A stretch of DNA of 64,000 nt from Chlamydoabsidia padenii (Eukaryota > Mucoromycota > Mucoromycetes > Mucorales > Cunninghamellaceae): assembly GCA_025330725.1 (NCBI GenBank), contig JAIWND010000012.1, positions 186,001-250,000 of the forward strand, in the 5' to 3' direction. The notes beneath the pieces were generated by a model. That model saw nothing but the letters and a program-made list of their open reading frames with translations. It searched no databases and was not told the DNA's origin. Both the position numbers and the translations under genes were made by a program. Position 1 is the first letter of the stretch; each line of letters opens with the position of its first letter. Of the stretch, positions 48,179 to 59,930 are shown piece after piece.

Positions 48179-48931
48179 ATTAGTAACCTCCCCTTTCCAC
48201 TCAACACCTATGGATTTTTTTAATTCTACTTTTATACTTTATATGTGTCTCTTTTATTGTTTTATGTTATTAGTATCTTTTATGTCGATTCTGCCTACTC
48301 CCTCCTCTTCCACTCTTTAACTGTTTAGTTTATATGTTTATACTTTATCTTATGCCTCTTCCTCCATTAGTTTATGATTAGTTTTTTATACAAAGTCAGT
48401 ATAGTCTCTTCCCCCTACCTTTTTACCTATTGTACATTACACGTTTACTCTATATCCATATCACATTCTTCTTCTTCAATAAAACTAAAATTATCTGCCT
48501 AACAATTAATTGTTGTCTTCTCCTATATTACCCCATTTTTTCTCCTTTTCATCTAATGGCTATGACATATCATGCAATTAAATATAAAGCGATACAGTAG
48601 TAAAAAAGGAAACTGCCCAACATGACTTATCATGCATCGAAAGGACCATTTGTATTTTGTTGTTATTACTTTGGTGAACATTGAATCATTTTATTATACA
48701 GCTTAAAGTGATCGTTACTTTGATTCTTCTTCTTTGGTTGTTTGATTCATGTTTTCCCGGGAATCTCCTTGATGCATGAATGCATTTTAGAACAATGCCG
48801 CTTTGTCGGAACTTGAATCGTCTGTTTGAAATCCCGACCAGGCAAAAAAAAATAAAAGGCGTTCGTCTCCTATTTTTCATGTCTTTTTTTTTTTTCTTTA
48901 TACAATCGAACCTATCAATAATCATGGAAAT
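48179..48931. promoter_or_regulatory. Intergenic region with composite motif before the orphan 461-aa gene
   Basis: TTTGAAATCCCGACC at 48825-48839 lies about 95 bp upstream of the ATG at 48932. The rest is pyrimidine-rich 3' UTR and AT-rich spacer. Confidence 0.45.
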
Positions 48932-50531
48932 ATGGCCTCTTTTCCACCACCACCATCACCAACACCAACAATGACAACTACTATCACCTTTTTGTCATCT
49001 TCTCAACTCACGGGGATTGCCAACAAACTTGCATCAGCGGAAGACCAGAAAAGATATCGCCAGCTGATTGCTCTTTCTTCTACCATTCAAACCAAGCTCA
49101 ATCAAATACGACTGGATCGTATGAATGCAGTAACAGAAAGAAGCTCTTTTGGTAATGACTAGAAAAAATAAAGATATATACTAATGAACTTGTCTTATAG
49201 ATCTCCGGCACTCAACACAGTCGACTACCTCGGACCTCGAAGAACTCCCCACAGCAAGAAGAACAACCTTATCAATAGGGGGTATCGACGAAAGCAAAAC
49301 TACACAAGAGCGCTTGGAATCTAATCAGTCATCCACCACGACGCATGTCGAATCAACTCTTACAGATACTTTGTCAGCACCAGATCGATCGCTACCAGAG
49401 CTCCATTTGTTGGTACGGCGGGACTCGGCAGTCGATATCATTCAGCAAACCAGTCCTCCAACGCAACCACAGACATCATTTGACTGTCTTGGGCAGTTTA
49501 CAGATAAAGCGCTCCCAGCATTCCCATCACTCAAACGAAACAGCAACAAGTACGACAGTATATTTGATACGACATCCTATTATTACGAACAGCAGCAGCA
49601 AGAATGGGAACACGATGATCATCCTCTTCCTCTACCACCACCTTACATTTTACCGAAAACGACACCTTTTGGTGATCATTTGGGTTTTCCTTCACCATCA
49701 TCAGTAACTACACCCACCAATACAGCTTTCGACAATCAGGGAAACTATACTCATCTCAACAGCAGCACTATGGATCCTTCATTTTTATTAATAACACCAC
49801 CTGAATCACCTCGTTATATTGATTGTATATCGGCTCCTGTCACTCAATCCACTCCTTTATTAAACAAAGAACAACAACCATTGCCATTACCACCTGTCAT
49901 CCATTGTCAAAGGGTAATAAAGTAAAGTAAAAAGAAAAAGAAAAGAAGAAGAAGAAAAGAAAGACTCATTCATGCCTGTTTCTCTTCTTCTTCTCTTACT
50001 AGAAAATCAATGGGCTTCTTGGATTCTTAACTAGGACTTATCAAATCAACGAAATCGTCTCATCAAGGATACTGATCTCCTCACTTGGTCTTTTTAATGC
50101 TATGGATACTTCTACTGGGCATCAAAAAGCTGTACTCAAGGTGACAATGACTTCAAGCGATATAAAGGATCGGCAGCAACAGGGGGATACACTTGATATG
50201 GATATGCTGGCACGGTTTGGGTTTACCTTTTATGCCTCCGTCAGACGGTCGCCCAATGTAAAACGACCTCATCGTGAAGATCCACATTGCCTGGTCGTAT
50301 CGGATCGTCTGGTGTCGGATGCTTTGGACTACTGGATTCAACATCAACGTGATGGCTTGGTATGTATAGATTCAAAAAGAAGGGGTAGTGGATGATAAAT
50401 CTAACATGGTACCTTTTTTTTGTATATATATATAGCCTGTCTTGACCAATGCAACTCATATCCTGAAGGAAAGTGCCAAAATCTATGTGGTTTACGATAG
50501 ATCTTTACTTCTGCAACAATCCCAGCGCTGA
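48932..50531 (+). CDS. Uncharacterised 461-aa protein
   Basis: Exons 48932-49151, 49201-49913, 50003-50359 and 50436-50531; all joins are in frame. I do not recognise the family. The N-terminus is Pro/Ser-rich, then a short helical block (LTGIANKLASAEDQKRYRQL) appears, followed by about 240 disordered Ser/Thr/Pro/Gln-rich residues. The C-terminal 150 residues look folded (KINGLLGFLTRTYQINEIV, FGFTFYASVRRSPNV, YWIQHQRDGLPVLTNATH). A poly(A) signal lies at 50716-50721. A shifted frame starting at ATG 48924 gives only a short His-rich peptide. Confidence 0.75.
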
Positions 50532-50924
50532 TCATGGTCTTTTAAAATCATAGACATTTACATATCCCCATTATGATCATTAGTATTATGACCTTTTACC
50601 TCTTTTGAACATCCCTATAGCTATTTGATTTACTGATTATTATACCCATCTTCATATAATTAGTCCCCTACCTCCTTATCAGTCCCCTTTTTTATCGATA
50701 CCCTTCTATCCTGATAATAAAAACTCTCTCTTTCCAATCATTTAAAAAAGATTATATTATATGTTTAAAAGGCTTTTATTTGTTAAAGTGTATGTATTTG
50801 TATGTGTATAAAGATGCTAAACTACGTAAATCAAATATTCAAAAAGACTACATGTAAATGATGTGCTGATAATAAAAAGGTAATTGGAGTAATGGGATCA
50901 AGATATCTATTGGTCCCTCTATAT
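50532..50924. other. Convergent 3' regions of the orphan gene and HCH1-like gene
   Basis: Poly(A) signals at 50716-50721 (plus) and 50775-50780 (minus, TTTATT). No gene is supported. Confidence 0.6.
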
Positions 50925-51058
50925 CTACTCCTTTGAAGGGGTCGCTTGTCGCAATGGAGCCGCCGTGCCCAATTTGTCCACCTCGATATACACGTCGGAC
51001 CCGTGATCTAATTATTCAAGACATGATCACAAAAAAAAAAGTTAGTATGGCCATCTGT

Positions 51059-51094
<36 letters not shown>

Positions 51095-51899
51095 GCATCT
51101 TACATGTATCTAATTATACTTACGTTGTTTCAAGTCCTCTGAGAACAAGTTGAATTGTTTACGCATCAATGGAGTCAGTTCTTTCTTGACTACATCCCGG
51201 ACTGTACGTTTGAGGGTATCTTCTTCCTTGACAGTGATGGTAAACTAGGACAAACAAGAGCAAGTAATGTGATTAGTACTTGTCAATAGAATCAACTTTT
51301 TATCCATCTTACCACATATTCATCCAAATCAGTATCATGGCAACATTCAGGAATGGCGATAGTACCAGATACTGATGTCCCATCAGCAGCCACACCTACA
51401 ATGTAAAAAAAACAAAAAGAAAAGATGAATAAAGCATTATGTTATAGAAGTCCCCCCCCCTTTTATCCTTTTCAACAAGTGTATTTTACCTTCCCAAGTG
51501 TATTCCAAAGCAACATCGTAAATGGTAATGATCTTGCCTTTGCGTTGACAGAGTTCCACATCCCCAGTACAGGAATTCAGTTTACTAATCTTGACCTTGT
51601 GTCCATCCTTTTCTGATTCCAGTCCAACCACCTTGTCAGTAAAGTATGTTTGTGCCCAAACAATACAATTCTTGCTGACCCTATTGATAACAATCAAACA
51701 AAAACGTAAGAATTAGTCCATCAATGTTTGCCCCACCCCTTCTTTTGTTTTTCTTGTCTTTGTTGTTGTATTACCAATGCCTGTTAAAGTGGGCGAAGTC
51801 CAATGTCAGATTAATGAAAAGAAGGTTAGCATTCTAACAAAAGGTTATTCATAAAGTATTTCAGTCTTACCAGTTGTTCACGTTCTTCCAGTTGGACAT
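50925..51899 (-). CDS. HCH1: HCH1-like Hsp90 co-chaperone (Aha1 N-terminal domain only)
   Basis: Six exons (51899-51871, 51780-51775, 51680-51490, 51395-51313, 51244-51124, 51007-50925) give 170 aa. The second exon has only 6 nt (GCATTG). Including it yields MSNWKNVNNWHWVSKNC, the invariant Aha1 N-terminus; skipping it would delete His-Trp in frame. GDVELCQRKGKIITIYDV is the conserved Aha1_N core. The protein stops after the first domain, like yeast Hch1, with no START-like C-terminal domain. It would bind the Hsp90 middle domain and stimulate its ATPase. Intron signals flanking the microexon are AACAG|GCATTG|GTAATA. Confidence 0.88.
51775..51780 (-). other. Six-nucleotide microexon of the HCH1-like gene
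   Basis: GCATTG between a 90-nt intron (51781-51870) and a 94-nt intron (51681-51774). It completes the codons for Trp-His-Trp. Confidence 0.8.
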
Positions 51900-51995
51900 G
51901 CTGATTAATCCTACAGAAAGAGAAAGAAAACGAGAGAAAAGAAAAGAAGGAGTAAAAAAAATTGATTCTTTTTGATTGGGTAGATTGACGGCGGG

Positions 51996-52010
51996 TTCGG
52001 GATTTGAAAT
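51996..52010 (-). promoter_or_regulatory. Composite motif upstream of the HCH1-like gene
   Basis: TTCGGGATTTGAAAT, preceded by GGCGGG at 51990-51995, about 100 bp upstream of the ATG. Confidence 0.5.
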
Positions 52011-52104
52011 ACGGAAGAGGTAGACGAGCCCCAGAAAATGAGTATACCGTTAAATCGCCTGGAAAAAAAAAAAAGATGCAACCCCCACCCTCTCAAAACA
52101 CAAA

Positions 52105-52515
52105 TCTCAGGTTATAAAGATCTTGAGGCTATACTTCTCCATCCAAGGGACTTGGTGCAATTACCATAATGTAAACTTTGTTGGAAATAGGCTAAGGAAT
52201 GCTCATGGTTACTTTTGTCATTAGCATCGCTTGGTCATTAAGCTGGTAGAGCTCTCCCGAGATTCAAGGCGAGAGTAAGCGGGTTTTGAAATAAGTTTTA
52301 TCTTGTGTGTCAATTTTTCATTCTGCAACTTTTTTTTACAAAAGTCAGGGTAAAACGATCTTGAGCCTATATTGGTTCATACAGAGGACTTGGTACAATG
52401 GCTATTATGTAAAGTTTGTTGGAAATAGGCTAAGGAATGCACATGGTTACTTTTGTCATTAGCACCGCTTGTTCATTAAGGCAGTAGAGCTCTCTTAAGA
52501 TTCAAGGCAAACGGC
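52105..52515. repeat. Dispersed dimeric repeat, locus 2 (two ~200-bp units)
   Basis: Units at about 52105-52329 and 52330-52515 align with the 38-kb copy block by block, with many substitutions. The first unit shows A-box-like TAGCATCGCTTGG (52222-52234) and B-box-like GATTCAAGGC (52261-52270), about 27 nt apart, then GCGGGTTTTGAAAT (52279-52292). The element lies directly beyond the 3' end of the Fanzor relic. Confidence 0.6.
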
Positions 52516-52609
52516 GTAACTTTAATTTTGAAGTAATCAGTCGGCGAATGAAAATGTCAGTTGGCGATAATACGGATATGAGGGGTTCATGCAACTTACC
52601 ATTTTTACA

Positions 52610-53426
52610 TTACACCTCGCCACCGAATAAATACTTGAATAAAATTTCTGCTGTTGCTACTGTTGCTGTTGTAAAAGCGGGATAGTCGATATTGGTCGCC
52701 ATTTTGTAAACTCCTTTCTTCAAAATGTTTATTGCTGCATTTTGATCCCGCCCCGCGAAGCAAATCCATTATTTCTTTCAATGCAATCAGAGTTGACACA
52801 GACCACGATTCCTGGATTCAGTCTGGTGCTATCCCGCTGCCGCCGGTGAACAACCCGAGAGTCACAAAGGCAGCATAGTTTCGATGTAAGGTATTCATTA
52901 GTTTCATGAACTATTGACTTTTCCTTGAGAGATTGTTGTAGCTTGATTGTGTTTTGGTGCTGGTATTCTTTTATTCTAGAAGCATGACTTTGGCCAGCAT
53001 CCCCATAAAACACAACTGGTTTGACTTGACGGGGTTTCGTATTAATGCTTTTGCCACAGATGCAAAGGCCTTGCCGTTGAATCTTTTCATACCATAGTTT
53101 TGCTTCTTGATCCATGGTGATTGGTGGTAGAATGTGTGTAGAATATGACGATATTGCTGACATTCATGTAAGGTCCCAATGTAAACATGATACTGATCGT
53201 CTTGGTTTTTATGCACTTGTTCAACCTCCGGCAGATATCCTTCAATGGCATTGATATTGGTTTGCTCCATTTTTTTCATGACATGGAGGCAATAGTCGGT
53301 TTTTGAATGGCTACTGATTCTTTGAGCTCGGATATCATTGGAGTGAATCTTCATCAGCTTGTGTACTTGCTTTGCATCATAATATCCCATTTCTTCTTTC
53401 AGGGGTACGTACAAAACAATGAATTC
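52610..53426 (-). pseudogene. Frameshifted Fanzor (eukaryotic TnpB-like RNA-guided nuclease) relic
   Basis: Minus-strand coding text in three frames. Upstream frame (53426 to about 53140): YVPLKEEMGYYDAKQVHKL and INAIEGYLPEVEQVHKN. Second frame (about 53150 to 52740): KPVVFYGDAGQSHASRI, then VHETNEYLTSKLCCLCDSR, the RuvC-II Glu plus first zinc-ribbon CxxC. Third frame (52740-52610): DQNAAINILKKGVYK, the RDxNAAxNI RuvC-III motif. Two frameshifts separate these parts, one near 52745 (an apparent few-base insertion, GGCG) and one near 53140. The RuvC-I Asp region is not identified. Fanzors are mobile-element nucleases spread in fungi and protists. This copy is inactive. Confidence 0.72.
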
Positions 53427-53444
53427 GATTCAAGCAAGTGAAGG

Positions 53445-53550
53445 CTGTGTTTCAATTTCAGATCCCGATTCTGCATGAATTCCTCAATCCAGCAAATCAA
53501 GTGTCGTTGCCAGGGAGTAATTTACGTTTGAAAAAAAAAGCATCTGTTGA
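53445..53550. repeat. Dispersed ~100-bp repeat, copy 2
   Basis: Contains TTTCAGATCCCGATTCTGCA and, further on, TTTACGTTTGAAAAAAAAA, matching the order seen at 14005-14118. It adjoins the 5' side of the Fanzor relic. Confidence 0.45.
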
Positions 53551-54336
53551 CAATGGAGCGAGTAGAGCCTTTCCCAAATCTTAGTGGAGGCGTTATTTAT
53601 AGGCTAGTTATCAATTAGCCGGAAACGTTCGATTCCATCATTAAAGCGGTGGTTTATAATTGAAAGCCCTTTGATGGATGGAAGTGAGAGAATTGAGACA
53701 AGTGAAAAAGTGAAAAAGTGAAAAAGGCCTCTTAGGTCTGTCTCACCAACATTTTAAGGAGTCTAAGAGGTCCCTGAATTTTTTGGAGTGTGGTGACTAG
53801 AGTGGGCGAGAGCCCAAGTATCGATCTACATTCACCTTGGGTCGAGTCCACAAAGGGGTCTGAGTGCTTGACTTCCTGAACAAAGTTGGTTAGGAATAAC
53901 TACTACATAATGTATAGCATCTTTAATCATTAGCACCAGTTGGCCATTGAGTGAGTAGTGGCCATTCAAACCAACCTGGGCGGGATTTGAATTTTGTTTA
54001 TTTGTTTAGGGATATGCACTTTGACTTGGGTTTACAAGACACTGCAAACATACTGTAGGTTATGGTAAGGCAGCTTCTTCACATATATATGTAGAGCACA
54101 AGGTTTTTATTAAGCTACAAATTTCAGTATACTATAAAGCTAAATTAAAAAAATACATGATAGATGGACTTTGTCGAAGAAGGAAGGCGGGGGGGAGGAT
54201 AATAAACCGATACCCTCCTTCAACAGCAAATCAAAGTAAAAGTACATAAAATGAGGTATAACAATACATAATAATAGACTAAGTAATACGAGTAAAAGTA
54301 AAAAAAAGGGGAGAGAAGAAATAAGGTAGAAGTATA
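53551..54336. other. Repeat-rich intergenic region between Fanzor relic and P4-ATPase
   Basis: Three tandem AGTGAAAA-type units (53698-53726), an inverted pair CCTCTTAG/CTAAGAGG (about 53729-53773), a GGGC/GCCC hairpin near 53803-53814, and a further degraded repeat unit at 53870-54000 ending in GGGCGGGATTTGAAT (53978-53992). The P4-ATPase poly(A) signal (TTTATT) is at 54106-54111. Confidence 0.5.
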
Positions 54337-57300
54337 TTAAGCCGGTTGTTTTGCAGTGACTTTTTTTCCGCGATTTCCACCAAACAAGTACCATGGACGT
54401 CGATGCCGAGCGGACGCTTTTCGATGTCTTTTTTCATCCATTTCCACATGTCGTACTTGATGCATCACGTCCGGGTACCACCATTGGACTACAAAAGTGC
54501 AGGTGTACCGAGGCAAGAAGGCCATCACCAACACCATGAGAAAAGTCAACCAGAAGGACCAGCCGCCAAAGACCATTGTTGCCATGCCATAGATTGTATT
54601 ACTTGGGAAAGCACCATAGATAAACAACCACACCAATGCCACCACAAGTTCCAGTCCGATGCCCACGATTTGCCACCATGTCCAATAGTACGTGTTGAAC
54701 CCAGGCATTATGTTGGCAAGAATGATAGCTGTGACAGCTACTGATGTTGAGAATTGTAGCCAGGTGTCTGGGTAGCCAGTCGGATTCGGGTTAGTGTTGT
54801 ATAAAAAGTAGAAACCATAAAACACAATCACGGATTGCCAAATACCATCCATAAAGTAGATCCAGAATCGCAGCTTGTTATAGATCTTCTTCTCGACACC
54901 GATTTGATATACTTGTGGGTATCTTTGTAAATATGCCGAAGTAATGTCTTGATCCGTAGTTCCTATTACCCACCACAAAAAAAAAAAAAAGAGAGAGAAA
55001 GAGAGAGAGAGAGAGGGACATTTGATTAGTATCATCAATTTCAGCATGTCGGATGGACAAGAAGACTTACCCAAGATTATAATCGGAGCCACCGTAAAGA
55101 GCAAATTGTAAAGTTGTATGAAGGAGTAATCATAAAAGAGATTTCCAGAGAATCGACTGTAGATTTGATACCAAAGAGCAGGAAAGACCCAGATGACATT
55201 CTTGAAAAAGAAATTCAAGATCATTTCTGAGATCCGTTCGTAACTCCAGTGACCTTGGACAAGCAGTAGTTTTCGAAGGAAGCGGAATTGAGCAATAGAG
55301 TAATCAGCTGCCATGGATGCTTGGACACCTTCTTGACCAGCAATACCAACACCAACGTTCGCAGCTTGGATCATGGACACATCGTTTGCACCATCGCCCA
55401 CCGCTAAAGTCACAGCGCCTTGACCCCGACGTACTAGTTCCACCACCAATGCTTTCTGAAGAGGACTAACCCGGCAACAAACCACGCTTTTACATTGTAG
55501 AGCCACCTGCAGGAGTTTCGATTTATATTCCTCGGTTTCATAGATTTGTGCCAGTGCTCCACCTTCGATCACCAATGCATGTTCTAGTTGTTGTTGATTT
55601 GATCTCGACTTGTCCAGTTGAGATCGAATAAAGTCCAGTCTTTTATCCACATGCCCATCTTTCAAACCGTCGTCGCCATCATCGTCATTGTCACCACTAC
55701 GTATAATCCACAACTTCATCCTGCTGTCCAATAAGTTGCTTGCATATCCAATATTGATTGCCGTTTCGAGTTTATCACCTGTCAACACCCAGATCTTCAT
55801 CCCAGCAAGTCGTAAATCTTCAATACAGCTCGGCACACCTTCCTGTAGCTTGTCTTCGATAGCGGTAGCACCAAGAAGAGTAAATCCTTGTTCGAGTTCA
55901 TCTTGTAGCCTATTGATCTTGTCCATTCGCCCCTCCATCGCTGTGCTGGCTTCCTTCATTTCCAGTTGCCATTGTTGGAAGTAGGCATCATTGTCATCCA
56001 AGGTCCGATAAGCAAGCACCAGTGTTCGTAGCCCATCACTTGAGTAATTATCAATGTTTTGTTGTGTCTGAGCCATACGCGCCTTGTTGATGTCGAGATT
56101 TTGATCCAGAAGAGAAAACATGACGTTATCAGCACCTTTGCAGTAAAGAACGGTATCGTTCCAAGGGGCGGGGCGGCGCACAATCACGCTCATCCGTTTT
56201 CTTGTTGATGTAAACGCAAATACGTGTAGGAGTTCAAAGGTATAAGATTGACCGAGAATGTCCACCGTCAATAGTCGATTGCCTTGTCGCCCCGTAAACG
56301 CAAATCCCGCATTACGTGCCGCCAGTACCAACGCCGCCTCGTCCGGTGATTCCGCCTTGTAGTCGAGTTGATCTTGCACAGTAGGATCCACACGCTCCAG
56401 CCTTTTGAGATTGACTTGATCGTTTTCATCGTCGTCTTGTGATAATGCTGCATCCAATGAGTCCCCACGCCGTTGACGCCGTTTCTTGTTAAATGTGTCT
56501 GTAGGGCGCCATTTTAGTTTCTTCTTGTTGTTAGCACCACCATCACCACCATCATTGTTTGTATCGCTGCCCACATTGTTGTCCATAGATGCCATCGAGT
56601 AAGAAGAGACGACTTGAGGTTTCCGTATGGTATCATCTTGATTAGTTTCGCCCAAGGGATTTTCAACAATTGGCTTACCATCCTTGCCAATCCGTTCCAC
56701 CACCACAGTATGACAGACCGCCAAGAGTGTGAAGAATTCTTTTAGTACAGCTGCATGTGTTGCTCTTGATTGGGAATCATCGCCATCATCTTTGCCATCA
56801 TCCGCCAAATCATGCATCAAGCGTGGGTCGACAAAAGAGAGACGAGAAGGATCCGTGCTTGCATATTTTGGTGTAAATAGTCGAAACAAGGCTTGTTTGT
56901 AATCAGTCATTATCATTTGACGGCGTTGCTGATCGATATCATTTACATTGTTGTCATCGTCATTATTGTTATTGTTATTGTTACTACTGTTGCCTCTAGC
57001 CGCATTATGATTGAGGTGCTGCATTGCTGTCATCTTTTCGCTGTGAGTTGCTGTACTAGGAGAATCTGCTGGATCGCAATCAGAATTGTCCATTAAAGGA
57101 ATGGTTGACGTTTGTTGTTGTCGTCGTTCTTGTTGTTCACGCCGTAATCGAGCACCACGCGCACCTTCAGTTTCTGGCGCAAATCCATTGTTTCCATATC
57201 GTTGTCCATCCACTGTACATTCCCGAAATTCCATAATGTTGCGAGTCAGTGTGCCTGTTTTATCGGAAAACAAATATTCAATTTGCCCAAGATCGTCTGA

Positions 57301-59370
57301 AAGGTTCCACTAAACAAACCATAAAAAAGATTAGTATTCATATTTCTTTATAGAATAGGAGGAATACTTCTTACCGATTTTGGTATACAACATGACTTTG
57401 ATTCTTCATCCCACATATCCAAGTCAGACCATATAAAGTAAGCCTATTCTTCGAAGAAGAAGTAAAGAAGGATGATTTAATATGATGTCGATCACTTTTT
57501 TTTTTTTTTTTTGCCACAATATCTCTTACCTGAAAGGTTTTGACAAATTCAATGGACACATAAAGAGAAATAGGGATGATGTTTTGGAAGATAATCAGAC
57601 TTGACCTAAAGTATGTTAAAAAAAAAAAAAAGTTCATCTTAGTATTAAATCATTACAAGCTATTTGTTACGTCATAATACTTACCAAAAGTTTGTAAAGC
57701 CAACAAATGCAGGGGATTGATCCTGTTTAGAGTACAAATCCGTGCCACCGCCTTGATCATCCCTGTATTTATCAACCCCACACATAATAGCACAAACAAG
57801 GCAAAGGATCATCAACACACCAAAGGCGATCAAGACCTAGTGTTTTACAATAAATGAACGTTAGAATGAGGGACAATAGATAGAGAGTAGGGGAGGATGT
57901 TGTACTTACTTCAGAGTTCATTTCCCTTTCAATTTGGCTCCGTTTGCTTGGCGTTTCCCCTGAATTTAACATAATCTTGGTATCGGTTCCAGTAAATACA
58001 ACCACCACCAGAGCCCAAGAGGTATTCCGCACAACATGTCCCCGAAGAATCAAATGATCAATAGATAATGGTGTTTTAGAGACTTCATGCCAAGTAGTAT
58101 CGTCATGATTGGTGCCACCATTCGACCGATTCTTCTTGTCCAAAAGTACCAAGGTACCTTCATAAGTATATAGATCAGGAGAAGGAGCGTTGCATTCCAC
58201 ATAAAAGTGTTGTTGTAAACAGTCGTGACCAGATTGAAGGTTCATCAGAGGAGGTACGGCCGTACGTGGTTTCAGGTTAGTTTCTCCATCCAGATCCTTG
58301 GTTTCCACAAAGCAAATCCCGCTTTCATCATCAGAGGTTGAGAGTAAGACACAGTCGGCAGGACAGCTTTCACCATTACGAAGTAAAAGGATATCACCCA
58401 CCCGGACATCCTTGGAGAGCGCTGGACCAAAATAGCCTTTGTTGTTGTTGTTGTTGTTGTTATTGTTGTTGTCGTCGTCGTCGTCGTCGTCATTCATTAT
58501 CGTGATAGCAGCGGCAGAATCAGTGGCCGCCTCAGCTGCCGTTGTTGTTACAGGACCACCGGCTAATGTTGTATCAGCAGTGGTCATTATTGTTGGTGTT
58601 GTTATAGTGGATACAGGTCTTGGTGTGTTGGTGTTGGTTGCTGGCGCTGTTATTGTCGCTGTATCGTAGTTTGGATTGTTGTATCCAAGAAGTATATGAG
58701 TAGGAGTACCATTATATCGAGCATCCACCTTATGACGTTGATAATCTTCAAACCCATCCTTGACTCCAGAGATAAAGACCACAGCACAGATGGGAAGTAA
58801 TGTCAAGGCAGGAGACTTGACACCAAAGTAAGGCAAGAGTTGTATAATAGCCATAGCAAGGAAGTACATGTTGGCCGCCCGGCGAAATTGTTCAAACAAG
58901 TTCTTTGGTACAAAGGTCCACCAGGTGTATTTCGAAGTTCGGATCTTGTTGGTGACATACCCTTTTTTCGCTCGTCGTCCAAATAGTTTAAGCTTGTTAT
59001 TGTTGTTGTTATTGTGATTTGTTGAGGCTGGTGAAGGAGGTAGTAGATTGAAGTAAACTTTTCTCCCCCCTGTAGGTACTTGGCGGTGTTTGATGGAGGT
59101 CGTTGTTGTGTTAGACCGTTGTAATGAAGTAGTAGTAGGTGTTGTATTGTTGTTCATTGTCGGACGACGAAAAAGAGAGCTAGCACGTTTGGATGTTCCT
59201 GAAGACATTGAGCGACCATGACGTTCATAAGATGGGCTAGATGTAAACGAGGTGCGTTTATTTGGATGTGGATTTTGTTGGTCGTCTTTTTGATTGGCTG
59301 CTTTATTGTTATTGTTGCTGCTGCTATTTGTTTTGTTATCGTGTGATCCGCTTGATTTCATCAAGTCCAT
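54337..59370 (-). CDS. DNF1: DNF1/DNF2-type P4-ATPase phospholipid flippase
   Basis: Six exons (59370-57910, 57836-57685, 57605-57530, 57443-57375, 57309-55071, 54962-54337) give 1,540 aa. FVPKNLFEQFRRAANMYFL opens the membrane domain. The A-domain motif is LDGETNLK. The joined PKSWNLSDDLGQIEYLFSDK (phosphorylated Asp near 602) is DNF1/2-like. LTGDKLETAINI and GDGANDVSMIQAANVGVG (near 1222) complete the P domain. A C-terminal set of helices follows. Dnf proteins flip phosphatidylcholine and phosphatidylethanolamine inward, with a Cdc50-family partner. The N-terminal 120 residues are Asn/Ser/Thr-rich. A roughly 85-residue Thr/Ala/Asp/Asn insert sits between the first helices and the A domain. 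The 3' splice choices are fixed by family motifs. Confidence 0.95.
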
Positions 59371-59930
59371 GCTTTTCCTTTCATGTAGCAGAAAGAAGGA
59401 AAGAAGTCAGATATACAAAAAAAAAAAAAAAAAGGAGAGAGTAATGTGAATAAAGATTAGGGTTGTTTATAGTGTTGATGATATCAATATTGTAATAAAC
59501 AAAAGAAGATAGAAAGTTACAAAGAACAAAAAGGAAGAAGAAAGAGAAGGATTAAAAAAATTACAAAATGATCTTTTATAGCGGAGTTGTATCTTTCGAT
59601 GAGGCTTCCTTTTTTGTCCAGTCTCACAGGAAAAACGTGCCAATAAACTTGTATTTCATCTTACCTACTCTCTTTATAATATATGGGGAGGGGGAGGGGG
59701 GGAGGCATTGTTTCGTGTAGCACCCTATATTTACAATGACGGGGTGAGACAACACAAAAAGTAAGGACATGCAGTCAGTCAGTAAAGTGTTGGGATATAT
59801 ATCTCGACCAATCAGATTTCGTGACTCCATCACTGAAGGCGGAGGTGCAAAAAATTCAAAAACACATTCCACTTTTCTTCCCTCTCTTTTTTTCTTTCTC
59901 TTTTTACATTATATATATATATCCACCACA
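59371..59930. other. Divergent intergenic region DNF1 / DUF1770-like
   Basis: Purine-rich leader on the DNF1 side and pyrimidine-rich leader on the other. No clear composite motif is seen here, which makes it a useful negative case. Confidence 0.5.
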
